In this document: positions 20,801 to 30,940 of the stretch, piece by piece
Layout of the letters: every line of letters begins with the position of its first letter
How positions within the stretch are numbered: the first letter of the stretch is position 1
NCBI GenBank assembly: GCA_035771165.1
Contig: JAWNZC010000345.1
Span: 1,789,001-1,853,000, forward strand
Source of the DNA: Paragorgia papillata
Lineage: Eukaryota > Cnidaria > Anthozoa > Scleralcyonacea > Coralliidae
Direction of reading: 5' to 3'
DNA: 64,000 nt
The notes under the pieces: generated by a model
The model's input: the letters and a program-made list of their open reading frames with translations, nothing else
Database searches by the model: none
What the model was told of the DNA's origin: nothing
Translations under genes and position numbers: made by a program

Positions 20801-23800
20801 TTAGATAGCAATGCTGTTGGGTACACGTCCAGGCAGTAGATATGTATACGGGACTTCCAAGGGACTATTCCTGTCTTCGATCTCTCGAGTAATCTGATTG
20901 AGTTCTTCTTTAAAGCTTGCTTTTGCTTCTTGTGCCAATGCTTCGCTAAACAGATTCTCGGCGTAGTCACCCAGGAATTTCTAGAATCAAATAAGCAACA
21001 GGGAAGTGAGTGATTTTTGTTTTAACACGGAAACTTCGAACTTTATTTATACTGAATAACCCCATGTCTTAACTGTTCTTTCTAAAGGTCCAGTAAGGAC
21101 CATCCCTCGTTAGTCCAGTGTTATTACATGCAGGAGGAAACCAGAGTAAACAAAACTAACTATATTTAGACTGGATAACCCTGTCAGTCGTACCCGCTAA
21201 ACTGTTCTTCCTAGAGGTCCAGTAAGGACCATTCCTCGTTAGTCCAGCGTTACTACATGCAGAAGGAAACCAGAGTAAACTAACTTTATTTATACTGGAT
21301 AACCCCATCAGTCATATCTAAACTGTTCTTCCTAGGGATCCAGAAGACCATCACTCGTTAGTTCAGTGTTACTACAGGAGGAAACTGTAGTAAACTAAAC
21401 TAACTATATTTATACTGGATAACCCTAAACCTATATATAGGCCATACTGGTGTACCATCTTTATTTATTCTATGGAAATTTAACTTTATTCTTATTCAAA
21501 CATTTTGTATTGTTTCACCACCCCAGTGGAGTCATGTACCGATCACTTGAGTGAAAACGATCCATAAAACGATTTTATTTATTGAGGGCAACATATATGA
21601 CAGTATTTAGGGCCTGTTTATATGATCCCAGTGTACCGGGACGTCCCGGTGTACCGGGATCTCGGCTTGTAGATAATTTACTGTTATTTTCGCGGTTGCG
21701 TTTATATGGAGACCGGAACGTCCCGGTTGAAGCAACCGAGATCTCGGTACACCGGGACAGATTTTTCCCCATATAAACGCGACATCCCGGTACACCGGGC
21801 TGAAGTTTACTGAACTACAATGCTTGTAACTTTGAATATTACGGTCAGAATTTCGTCCAAACGGTTACGTCTAAAGACAAAACACTGAATAAAAGTGAAA
21901 TAACTTCTAACATAGTAGAATTGGGGCGAGTTTTTGCTTTTTTGTCCATTTCCTTAAATTCCCGCGCTTTTTGACCTGGGATGAAATTCAGGATGAAATT
22001 CATCCCGGTCAACCGGGACGAGCACTTTAATTACTCCATATAAACCCGGGATGAAATTCATCCCGGGCAAACAGGCCCTTACATACTAATAACGCAATGG
22101 CCATCATCCCTTGGCGAAACTAGTTGAATTAACTGGGGAAGCTATAGTGTTGTATAGTGGGTGAAAAACCCTCGAGGCACAGGTGAACCAACACCTCTAC
22201 TCACATGAAGCTAATATGGTCACCTATCCGAGTACTGCTGACCCAATTCGACCAGGCTTAACTTCAGCGGTGAGAAGCAGCGCGCTATAACAGATTGTGC
22301 CATCCATACACCCCCCCCCCCTATATGTAGAGGTCTACTCACCTCAGTAGGATAAACTGTTGTTAATTCGTTGACAACGGCGACCATCGCTGCTGACTGT
22401 TTCTTGTTCGCCAAGGATTTCATGATGGTTTCCAAGCTCGATTTTCCTTTATCGATAGGATGCGGTTGACGCATAAGAGTTGGAGAATTTGGATGGTAGC
22501 CATAAGCGGCCATCTGAGAGAAGTTGACTGCGGCGTGCTGACACGAACTGGTGAAAATAACCAGCGTCAGAAAGTGGGTAAGCTCTTCACGCGTCTTAAA
22601 GGAATCAGGGCATTGTTTATCTACACTTCCTTCACTTTTGAAAGGGTAGCCATTATCGTGAAGGTCACGGATCCAATTCTGTATTTCATTGTCCTGAGAA
22701 AAAAAAAGTGATTTATCTAAGGCCTTGTTTACACGTATCCGTTTTCGTTTGAAAACGCATGCAACTCCTTTTCTCACTTTTAAAAAGAAAATCCACGTCC
22801 ACACGAGAAGAGAAAAACGGCGTTTTTGAAAAGGTCCGTTTTTAATGACCGGTTCATCGTTTACGTGTGGACGAAGGCCAATCCTGAGAAGTTAAGGAAA
22901 AGTTGAAAAACTATTTTTGTGCGGCGAAATAGTTACCTCAACAACGTCGTCATCTTTTTTGTAGTAAATGCCGATGATTTTTGTTATAAAATTTCTAATA
23001 GCAGTCCACAACTTCACAGCATCGTCTCGGTAGTAGAATTGTGGCAGTTTTTCTGCGTCAAGTACACCACGTTTTTCTAGATGTGCTGGGATATCGTAGG
23101 TGTCGAATGTAAGAGCTCTATAATGTCTCTGCATCAACTTGATGTGTCCACCACCACCAATACTCAGTACTTGGTCCGCCAACCCCCCTGGGGGAATTAG
23201 TGCGTTTCGACCAAGAGTGTTAATAGCCATAACTCCCTTGGTGTGAGGGTACAGGAGTTTCCAGACGGGGTGGAGTGAGGGAAGCTGACGCCATGTCGCC
23301 ACGGAAACTGGCTCCATCATCAGATGGCATCGAAGCAGATGAGTAATCATCTGAAAGAAGGCATAAAAAAAACGTGACATGAATACACAAATACATACAA
23401 ATATAAATACACAAAAACATACAATGCAATGTAGCATGCCATATCATATCACACCATTCTATACCACACCATACCATACCAAACCATACTATACCAAACC
23501 ATGCATACTGTACCACACCACACCATACTATACCACACCGTACTATACCAAACAGGGCCGTAGCTAACATGTCGTAATTGGGGGGGGGTGCCAACCCAAA
23601 ATTTCCGAATGAAATTTCCCCCCCCCCCCGAATCTTGCAATAATAATCACAAAACTTTGCCAACTGTAAGTATGTAACTGATTATTTCCTGGCTGCGGTC
23701 GGGATCGGGTTACGTACTTTCACATCCGGCAAAGGGGTTGCGTGACGACGGGACCCGTGGGAGCCTTGCAAGTTGCAATATTCACATTCCCAGAGTCCAA

Positions 23801-25479
23801 CGTTTGTGTGGCGGCCACTGGGAACGAGAATGGAGAATTTAGACAACGTAATTTTAAATGTGTAAGTATTATTGTATTAAATTCGACCGACAAGTTTTCA
23901 CCAGTACATTTATTTTTCATTTAATCAGTAGATTTTAGCAAATCTTTCAAAATAGTCTTATAGAAAAAGGTGCCAATTTTCCGAATAGACCCGTGAGTTT
24001 TCCGAATATTGCAATTTTGTAAAATTTGGGGGGGTGCCGCACCCCCCCAATACCCCCCATCGCTACGGCCCTGATACCAAACCACACCATACCAAACCAT
24101 ACCATATCATACCACACCACACTATATCAGACCACACCATACTATACCACACCATACTATATCATACCACACCATACTATACCACACCATACTATACCAC
24201 ACCATACTATATCAGACCACACCATACTATACCACACCATACTATACCACACCATACTATATCAGACCACACCATACTATATCGTACCACACCATACTAT
24301 ATCATACCACACCATACTATATCATACCACACCATACTATATCAGACCACACAATACTATACCACACCATACTATATCATACCACACCATACTATATCAT
24401 ACCACACCATACTATATCATACCACACCGTACTATATCATACCACACCGTACTATATCATACCACACCGTACTATACCAAACCACGCCGTACCAAACCAT
24501 ACCACACCATACTATATCATACCACACCATACTATATCATACCACACCGTACTATATCACACCACACCATACTATACCAAACCACACCGTACCAAACCAT
24601 ACCAAACTACACCATACTATACCATACCATAGTACCATACCAAACCATGCAATACCACACCATACCATACCATACTATACCAAACCAAACCACATACACC
24701 AAACCATACTATACCATACCATACCAAACCACACCATGCAATACAATGCGATACACACATTTATGCAATACCCTGGTTGCTATGCGTGTTTTCATTGGTT
24801 GGCCATGATCTATTAGAGGACAGACACATGGACACGTCAGATCACGTCAGCTGACTTGCTTTTTTCCTTCTTTATGCCCCAAAATCCGGCAAGAGTTTCG
24901 ATAAAAACCTTTTAAATTTTTGTATTGTATAAAACAAATAGATTCCATTTTTTGTTGTCTGTTCAGTTATAGATGTACAGAAGACGTCACAACGTGTGAC
25001 GTCATCTGTAACTGAACAGACAACGGCAAAATGGAATCTATTTGTTAAATATACATACACTAACCTGATGATACTGAGTATCAGCGGTACGAAGCCAAAG
25101 TTTTGCCATAAGCCAGTCGTAGGCGCTGTCTTTTGGTGTGAAGATTGGGTTGGAGTCACTGGGGGTCTGTTGCAGCTGAATGGCAATGGGCACAAGATCT
25201 CCACTGCTTCTGACAAAGAAAAGGCCCAGAGATGGTGCGATGTAGCGTTTATCGTCTCCTTCGTCCATAGTTGGAATGCCATTCAGGACTTCGTAGTCAA
25301 CAATATAAATCTGGCCTTCCTAAGGGAGACGTTTACAGTTAGAAAATGCTTTTTCATATTTTTGTACTGTGATAGAAAAACGCGTAATGTTGCAAGACTT
25401 GAGAAAAGCATGTAAAGAACGATCTATTTACGGTCTATAACTTATATATATAACTATATACAGAGGACTAATGCCTGCC

Positions 25480-25562
<83 letters not shown>

Positions 25563-25564
25563 AA

Positions 25565-25614
<50 letters not shown>

Positions 25615-28600
25615 TAATCCTTATATTTTACTAAAGTTTCTTACTTTCATGGCTTTCTTCAACGATGACCCTCGATCTAACAGTCCACTAATCAATTCGT
25701 CTGTGACGGGAAACGTTTCAGGCAGACTATCACATCTTCTAATCACTTCAGGGTTACACCCATTAAGAAACTGTTTACCGTACCACACGTCATTGCGCCA
25801 ATGAGATGCAGCGGGAGGAAGATTGATATCTCCCAGCACACCTGAAGTAATATTCGCACGAAAGTCGTCAAATGTATCCCAGGGATCTAACGAGTTGTAA
25901 AACTGGACTAGATTGACGGCATTAAGCAGAGCTTTTATTCCAGATCCAAGCAGAGACTTCGAAGCTTCTAGGGTGAACCGAGCGTCTTTCGGTAGATCAG
26001 AAATATCTTTGGCTTTGACGAAGCCTGGGAGATCTTGTGAATAGCTCGGGTCCGATCCCCATTCGTAAACCTTCTGATGATCAGCGACCTCTTTCTTGCG
26101 TTGTTTATTCAAAGCTTCAATGTTCTTGGTCTCCTGAGGTAGTCGTGCTGAAGAAGAGGAAGACAATTCCTTGAATGTTTGCATGGTAATAAATTGTAAT
26201 AGTAGAACAAACAAACAAACAAACAAACAAACAAACAAACAAACAAACAAACAAACAAACAAACAAACAAACAAACAAACAAACAAACAAACAAACAGGC
26301 AGATGGGCAGACACACACACACACAGACAGACGGACGGACGGACGGACGGACGGACGGACGGACGGACGGACGGACGGATAGATAAACGGACGGAGGGAC
26401 AGACAGCCACACAGACGAATACACAGACAGACGGATAGCTTAATGAACAGACAGATGAGATGTACAGACACAGACTGACAAACAGACCAATGGTCAGACA
26501 GACAGACAGACAGACAGACAGACCAACAGACAGACAGATGAATAGGGGCCGTTAATTTCATACCTTCGCCTTCGAAAACTACCATTTTACTGATGACCCA
26601 GCGAAAGCAAGGGAACGTGAATATGCGGCTGCTGTTCGAATCCTTTGTGATCCAAACTTTGTTAAGAAGCCAATCACTGTAAAATCCGAATCCACTGTTT
26701 TTCAAAGTGATCATCAGCAAATTTCCAACGTCAATATCATCCACTTCATAGGTATCTGTTTTACCATTTTCAAAATCATTGTGGAAAAATTTACCCAACG
26801 CATGTCGTTTTGTGACCCCCTTGGTACCTGGAAGAAAAGTGGATATTAACGTATTGCTGCCTAGGATATAGAGATCAGTGGGGAGAACCCTCAGCCATGA
26901 ACTGGATAGGCCATTCCCTATGGCCAGCAGTCAAACATTTCGTGGCATTGAACTCTAAGTAAACTGGAACGCTAACTCCACAAGTCAGGCCCTATGAATG
27001 GATGAAGCCTGAGTTTTGAGCTGAACTACTTAACGCTGAACGTTGGGCTGTATATGAAACTGAAGCTATTGAAAAATGCTATTTGGTATAGAAACTTCAA
27101 GACTTTAGCTAAAAGGGAAATAATTAAGAAATAGAAAAACAACTGCCATTTTGTTCGCCGTAGGTTACAAAATGGCAGTTGTTTTTATATTTTTTAGTTA
27201 TTATTTTGGATATTAACGTATTGCTGCCTAGGATTGCTGAGGGTTCTCCCTTTGTCGAGTAAAACCATCTGGCGTTAGAGTAAAACAATAAATGGGATGA
27301 TTTGGGCTGACTCCGGCAGGGCTGGGTTAATCACTTGTTAACCCATTGCTGCCTAGGATGTCTGGGGTTCTCTCTTTGACAAGTAAAATCATTTGGCGTT
27401 AGACAGAGTAAAACAATAAAGGAGCCGGGGATTTTTGTTGTTGTTCAAACTGGAATGGGTTAAGCATGGTCGTGGAGTAATATTCAACTTTACATGCCCC
27501 CCGGCCTATTGTTTTCGTGTATAGATCTCCTATGTAAGGAGTCAACATGCAGGCTAACTCAGAGCCCGCCCGTCGCTGAGCAGACCCTGCCGGGTACGAA
27601 GTTGCATCCGTGAGTTGAATGCATGAGCATTCGGGATAAATGGCCGGCGATTTAAAATCATTTTATGTGCATATAAATTAGCCCCTCTGACCTCGTTTTA
27701 GAATAAAGATTCTTTTGAATTTCGCACATGAAAACAAGTTCAGAGGGGCTAATTTATATGCACATAAAAGAATATTAATTCCACGGCCATTTATGAATAT
27801 GGTTTATACTACAGATTACACAGTAAGACCTGGTTTATACAGCGTGCTAGTGGTATGAGCGGGCCGAACTAATTATTTGCCTAATTGGTTCGGTCATAGC
27901 ACGCTGTATAAATCCATTTGGCTCGCTCTTTGAATTAGGTGCGTTCTTAACCGTGCGGCTCGCTCCTTGAAGGCGTGCGGAACGCTCTTAGCACGGTGAA
28001 GCACGCTGGTGATTTATACGATCGAGCCAACACCGTACCTAAATAAGCGATGATTGAGTATAATTTATTATAATCCATGATTTAATGATTTAATTTTAGC
28101 GTTATAATAAATTTGGTTCGTTCACAGGCGCCCCAATTTCAAGGTGTGTGGTAGCTCGCAGGTAACCATATATGGTTCCGAAGAGTCGCCGAAGTGGGAA
28201 GCAACGGCGTCGCAAAGAACTCGCCGTATTATCGCTGCAAACCAACTCGACGACGAATAAAACATGAGACAAGACATCATATTGACGAGGTTAGTAGATT
28301 TTATTAACACAATGTTGATATTTACGACAATCCGTTCGTTTGTTTACCGGTTTAATTTTATGTCAAGTCATATAGCTAAATCAATTAAGGTTGTCCTGGC
28401 CAAAGCCAAAAGGCTAAAGCCAAAAGGTCAAAGCCAAGCGCGAAAAGTACGATGTGAATTACTATTTAAATAGCGAAGCACACATTTACTATATTTATAG
28501 GCCAAAATCATACAAATAAACAAACTTGCCTCTTTGGGGATTATTCACGAGCATTTTCGCGCTTGGCTTTGACCTTTTGGCTTTAGCCTTTTGGCTTTGG

Positions 28601-28920
28601 CCAGGACAACCTTAATTGATTTAGCTGTATATATTTTCAAATATTACCGTTAAAGCACCCCCACTGCGGGCTACCACACACCTTGAAATTGGGGCGCCTC
28701 TGGTTCGTTCAAAATGTTTCATGAATAACTCAGACAGTGTTCTATCAGCGTGCTAAGACTGTACCAATTAATTAATTAATTAGTTCGGTGCGCTCATAGC
28801 ACGTTGTATAAACCAGGCCTAAGTTAGGATCTTACCAGTGATAGTGATGCTGATCTTTGCATTGGTACCAGCCCGAGCATGATCTGATGTCTCAATTTTA
28901 ATGCTGTATTTTTCACTCAT
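20801..28920 (-). CDS. PLAT-lipoxygenase, 5-LOX-like, copy B (intact)
   Basis: Seven exons, all with GT-AG borders: 28920-28836, 26827-26564, 26147-25645, 25319-25065, 23350-22937, 22693-22343, 20980-20801. Joined length is 683 aa. It oxygenates polyunsaturated fatty acids such as arachidonate to hydroperoxides. Exons 1-2 (residues 1-116) form the PLAT/C2-like membrane-targeting domain, starting MSEKYSIKIETS. The rest is the catalytic domain. Iron ligands are His368 and His373 (HQMITH, across the exon 4/5 border), His560 and Asn564 (HAAVN), and C-terminal Ile683 (PNSIAI). Gly416 in INTLGR aligns with 5-LOX Ala410, the Coffa site, where Gly goes with R-lipoxygenases. There is no N-terminal allene oxide synthase domain. 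Introns are full of satellites and mobile elements. Exon 1 start chosen because the PLAT domain begins there. The product position (8R, 11R, other) cannot be told. Closest to copies C and D. Confidence 0.93.
21030..21430. repeat. About 120-bp minisatellite in intron 6, copy B
   Basis: Three to four units with GTCCAGTAAGGACCAT, TTAGTCCAG, GGAGGAAACCAGAGTAAAC and ACTGGATAACCC. The same array is found in intron 6 of copies C (40700-41185) and D (60820-62110). Confidence 0.85.
21610..22078. mobile_element. Harbinger-type MITE, TSD TTA, only in copy B
   Basis: Ends GGGCCTGTTTATATG...GGGCAAACAGGCCC. TTA on both sides (21607-21609, 22079-22081). Copies C and D lack it and show the joined sequence at 41362-41372 and 62288-62298. 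The interior repeats CCCGGTGTACCGGG-like palindromes. The TTA duplication fits PIF/Harbinger. Confidence 0.85.
22720..22880. mobile_element. CGTTTTCG MITE in intron 5, copy B
   Basis: AAGGCCTTGTTTACACGT...ACGTGTGGACGAAGGCC inverted ends. Present at the same place in copies C (42010-42182) and D (62927-63052), so it was inserted before the duplications. Confidence 0.75.
23430..24760. repeat. CATACCACAC satellite in intron 4, copy B
   Basis: Long array of short units such as ACCACACCATACTAT. It produces spurious open frames of more than 250 codons (His/Thr/Ile/Pro/Tyr-rich). It is interrupted by a hAT-type MITE at 23553-24073. The same satellite is in copy C at 43255-44160. Confidence 0.92.
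23553..24073. mobile_element. hAT-type MITE, TSD ATACCAAA, only in copy B
   Basis: Ends CAGGGCCGTAGC...GCTACGGCCCTG, with ATACCAAA directly repeated on both sides (23545-23552, 24074-24081). Poly-G/poly-C tracts lie inside both ends. Inserted into the intron 4 satellite. Confidence 0.88.
24933..25046. mobile_element. Fold-back MITE in intron 4 near exon 4 donor, copy B
   Basis: AACAAATAGATTCCATTTT...AAATGGAATCTATTTGTT, with a TGACGTCA-like centre. The copy C counterpart is at 44341-44462. It ends only about 19 bp from the exon 4 splice donor. Confidence 0.8.
25475..25617. repeat. (GTCT)n microsatellite, intron 3 copy B
   Basis: About 35 CTGT units close to the 3' border of exon 3. Confidence 0.95.
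26207..26530. repeat. (AAAC)n and (GGAC)n/(AGAC)n microsatellites, intron 2 copy B
   Basis: An (AAAC)n run at 26207-26297 passes into CA, GGAC and AGAC runs. These open frames on both strands are meaningless. The equivalent region of copy C is 45541-45810. Confidence 0.93.
26835..27475. repeat. Intron 1 repeats, copy B
   Basis: Holds reversed TTAACCCATT-type units (27225-27475) and a truncated fold-back (27010-27205) with AAAACAACTGCCATTTTG and its complement. The full-length version of the latter is in copy C at 46302-46626. Confidence 0.6.
27640..27790. mobile_element. Fold-back MITE with TTATGTGCAT arms, intron 1 copy B
   Basis: ATGGCCGGCGATTTAAAATC...CACGGCCAT ends and TTTTATGTGCATATAAATTA arms. 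Same family as 4285-4464. Confidence 0.7.
28135..28702. mobile_element. hAT-type MITE nested in the Harbinger-type element
   Basis: Ends CAGGCGCCCCAATTTCAAGG...CTTGAAATTGGGGCGCCTCTG. The direct repeat GTTCGTTCA (28126-28134, 28703-28711) flanks it, of which 8 bp fits hAT. Confidence 0.82.
28372..28629. mobile_element. Third-level nested fold-back element
   Basis: Left AGCTAAATCAATTAAGG and TTGTCCTGGCCAAAGCC are complemented at the right end. Near-perfect arms of about 70 bp. Borders are approximate and the target duplication was not fixed. Confidence 0.7.
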
Positions 28921-29233
28921 TCTAATAATAACAATAGAGAATAACAAGAAAATATAATTTACACAAGCGTCGCAAATGGACTATTCCAAAATGGCCACCG
29001 AATTAAAATTATTTTATATATATATACAAAGTATGAAGTATAGTTTACCTTAAAGTCTTCGCTACCAGAGGTTGCACCCTAAACGGGATCATCAGGCGAC
29101 TCTGATGATCCCATTTAGGGTGAAACCTCTGGTAGCGAAGACTTTAAGGTAAACTATACTTCATACTTTGTATTTTGCTCTATCTATATATGGTATTGAG
29201 CACTCTCTAACATTTCGTGAACCAAAACTCACT

Positions 29234-29265
<32 letters not shown>

Positions 29266-29527
29266 GATAGGTTGAGTAGATTATAATAACATTTGGCAGA
29301 GTGCTCAATGGATACCCAGAGCATATTAAACAAATGGAGGTAGAACGACTCAACAAATTTGATTAGGCATATTTATTACTATTTAGTTTCGTACCACGAG
29401 ATGTGGCACTCTTCAGATAAAACGGGCTAAGGCTGTTAGAGGCCTGAAGAATGCCACATCTCGTGGTACGAAACTAAATAGTAATAAATATGCCTAATCA
29501 AATTTGTTGAGTCGTTCTACCTCCATT

Positions 29528-29555
<28 letters not shown>
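28921..29555. other. 5' flank of copy B: two large palindromes
   Basis: Promoter side of lipoxygenase copy B. It holds a palindrome at 29025-29172 (arms with CTTCGCTACCAGAGGTT), a TA microsatellite near 29235-29257 and a palindrome at 29331-29529 (arms CAAATGGAGGTAGAACGACT and complement, about 80 bp each). No promoter motif could be assigned. The first 60 bp upstream of the ATG are almost the same in copy C. Confidence 0.6.
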
Positions 29556-29559
<4 letters not shown>

Positions 29560-29690
29560 AATTAGCCCTTATGAACTCGTTTTCATGTGGGAAATTCAAA
29601 AGAATTTTTACTTTAAAACGAGGTCAAAAGCTAGACTAATTTATATGCACATAAAATAATTCTAATTCGGCGGCCGTTTTGGAATAAGGT
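29556..29690. mobile_element. Fold-back MITE with TTATGTGCAT arms
   Basis: AAATTAGCCCTTATGAACTC and complement-like arms ending ATGCACATAAAATAATTC. Family member of 4285-4464, with the left end missing. Confidence 0.6.
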
Positions 29691-29826
29691 CTATAGAATT
29701 AAATTAATGAATATATATGTATATAATAGATAGACTACCTAACTATATTACGTATTACGTAATACGTGATTCTGGTTGTTTGAAGCCAACGCAATGCTGG
29801 CATTTCCTCCGACGAATGCCTGACTG

Positions 29827-30420
29827 ATGAGGGGGTGTTTATATGGAGAGGTTAATGTGGAGAAGACGAAATCGATGAGGATGTCAAGAAGAGACGGATC
29901 GGTAGTAAACATTGTTATAGGAGGAAAGAATGTGGAACAAGTGAATAAATTCAGATATTTAGGAGCCATGATAGCAGAAGATGGTAGATGTAATGTGGAA
30001 CTGAAATAAAAACAAGAATTGGAATTGCGAAAGATGCGTTCAACAAGAGAAGGGAGCTACTGATGCAAAGAATGGACAGAAAATTGAAAAAGAAAATTAT
30101 TAAAGCAGTTGTGTGGAGTGTAGCGTTATATGGTTCGGTATTAGAGATAGTGAAGGAAAAGAGGACGCTAATAGACGTAATAAGAAGTAGGGAGAAGAAA
30201 TGCATGGATCTGACATGTGTTGAGAGGAAATGGACTTTTGAAAGAAACTATCGAAGGAAAGCGCCCTCGAGGAAGAAGGCGAGCAATGATGTTAGATGAC
30301 ATGAAAGAAAAGAAAGCTTTATGCCGAGATGAAAGAAAGAGCACGCAACAAGGATAATTGCAGGACTTAAGTGCTTAGAACCTGCCGATAGGCAGAAAAC
30401 CAATGATGATGATGATGTTC
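29827..30420 (+). pseudogene. LINE reverse-transcriptase fragment
   Basis: Reads VEKTKSMRMSRRDGS, NKFRYLGAMIAEDGRC, then after a frameshift near 30005 EIKTRIGIAKDAFNKRRELL and KKKIIKAVVWSVALYGS. This is the thumb/C-terminal part of a non-LTR retrotransposon RT. Ends near a (GAT)n tail at 30402-30417. 5'-truncated, several frameshifts. Confidence 0.75.
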
Positions 30421-30940
30421 AGTCCAGAACACTTTGTAATTGATTGGAGGTATATAACTGAATTAAACTGATGTAATATGAAGTTAGAAAGAAAAGCCAT
30501 TTCGCAATGATATCAGTCGTTTTTAGGTGGGGAAAAATATACAGCCTCCCCCTAATAAGAAATGGAGGCGCTGTTCCCCCCCCGCTTTTTTCGGATGGTT
30601 ATAAAAGGATTGGTTTCCTGAAGTTTTAGCTGCACTTTTAAGGAGAACAGTTTAGATATGACCAATAAGGTTATCCAGTATAAATAAAGTTAGTCTATAT
30701 AGTTTATAGTTTTAGTTTAGGTTATCTAAAGCCCTGTTTACACGGCCAAAATTTAAGCACGCTTAATTTAAGCGTGCTTAAAATGCGCCACCTTGGTGCG
30801 TTTACACAGTCATTTAATTAAACTGTTCGAGTGAAGTTGCCTTTCTAATGTTTTCAGGGATAGTTTTCCAAACCAATGGCCCTCTGTACCTATTTCTGCC
30901 ATACTCCGTATAAAAAGCTGGTCAGTTAACTTTAACTGTA
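30421..30940. other. No gene; repeat fragments
   Basis: Contains a poly-C tract, a reversed fragment of the lipoxygenase intron 6 minisatellite (30641-30730), a small palindrome with TTAAGCACGCTTAA near 30755-30785, and sequence near 30835-30910 that matches 48880-48952. Confidence 0.5.

Larger units (their letters stand above)
27827..28819. mobile_element. Harbinger-type element, TSD TAA, only in copy B
   Basis: Ends GACCTGGTTTATACAGCGTG...GCACGTTGTATAAACCAGGCC, with TAA on both sides (27824-27826, 28820-28822). Copy C has the uninterrupted sequence at about 47713-47720. It carries a second element (28135-28702), which itself carries a third (about 28372-28629). Confidence 0.82.

Noticed and set aside
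24026..24816. Two overlapping 260-codon open frames rich in His, Thr, Pro and Tyr
   Set aside because: They are readings of the CATACC satellite in intron 4 of lipoxygenase copy B; repeat periodicity, not coding, keeps them open.
26117..26424. Val/Cys/Leu-rich frames resembling membrane proteins
   Set aside because: Translations of (AAAC)n and (GGAC)n microsatellites next to exon 3.
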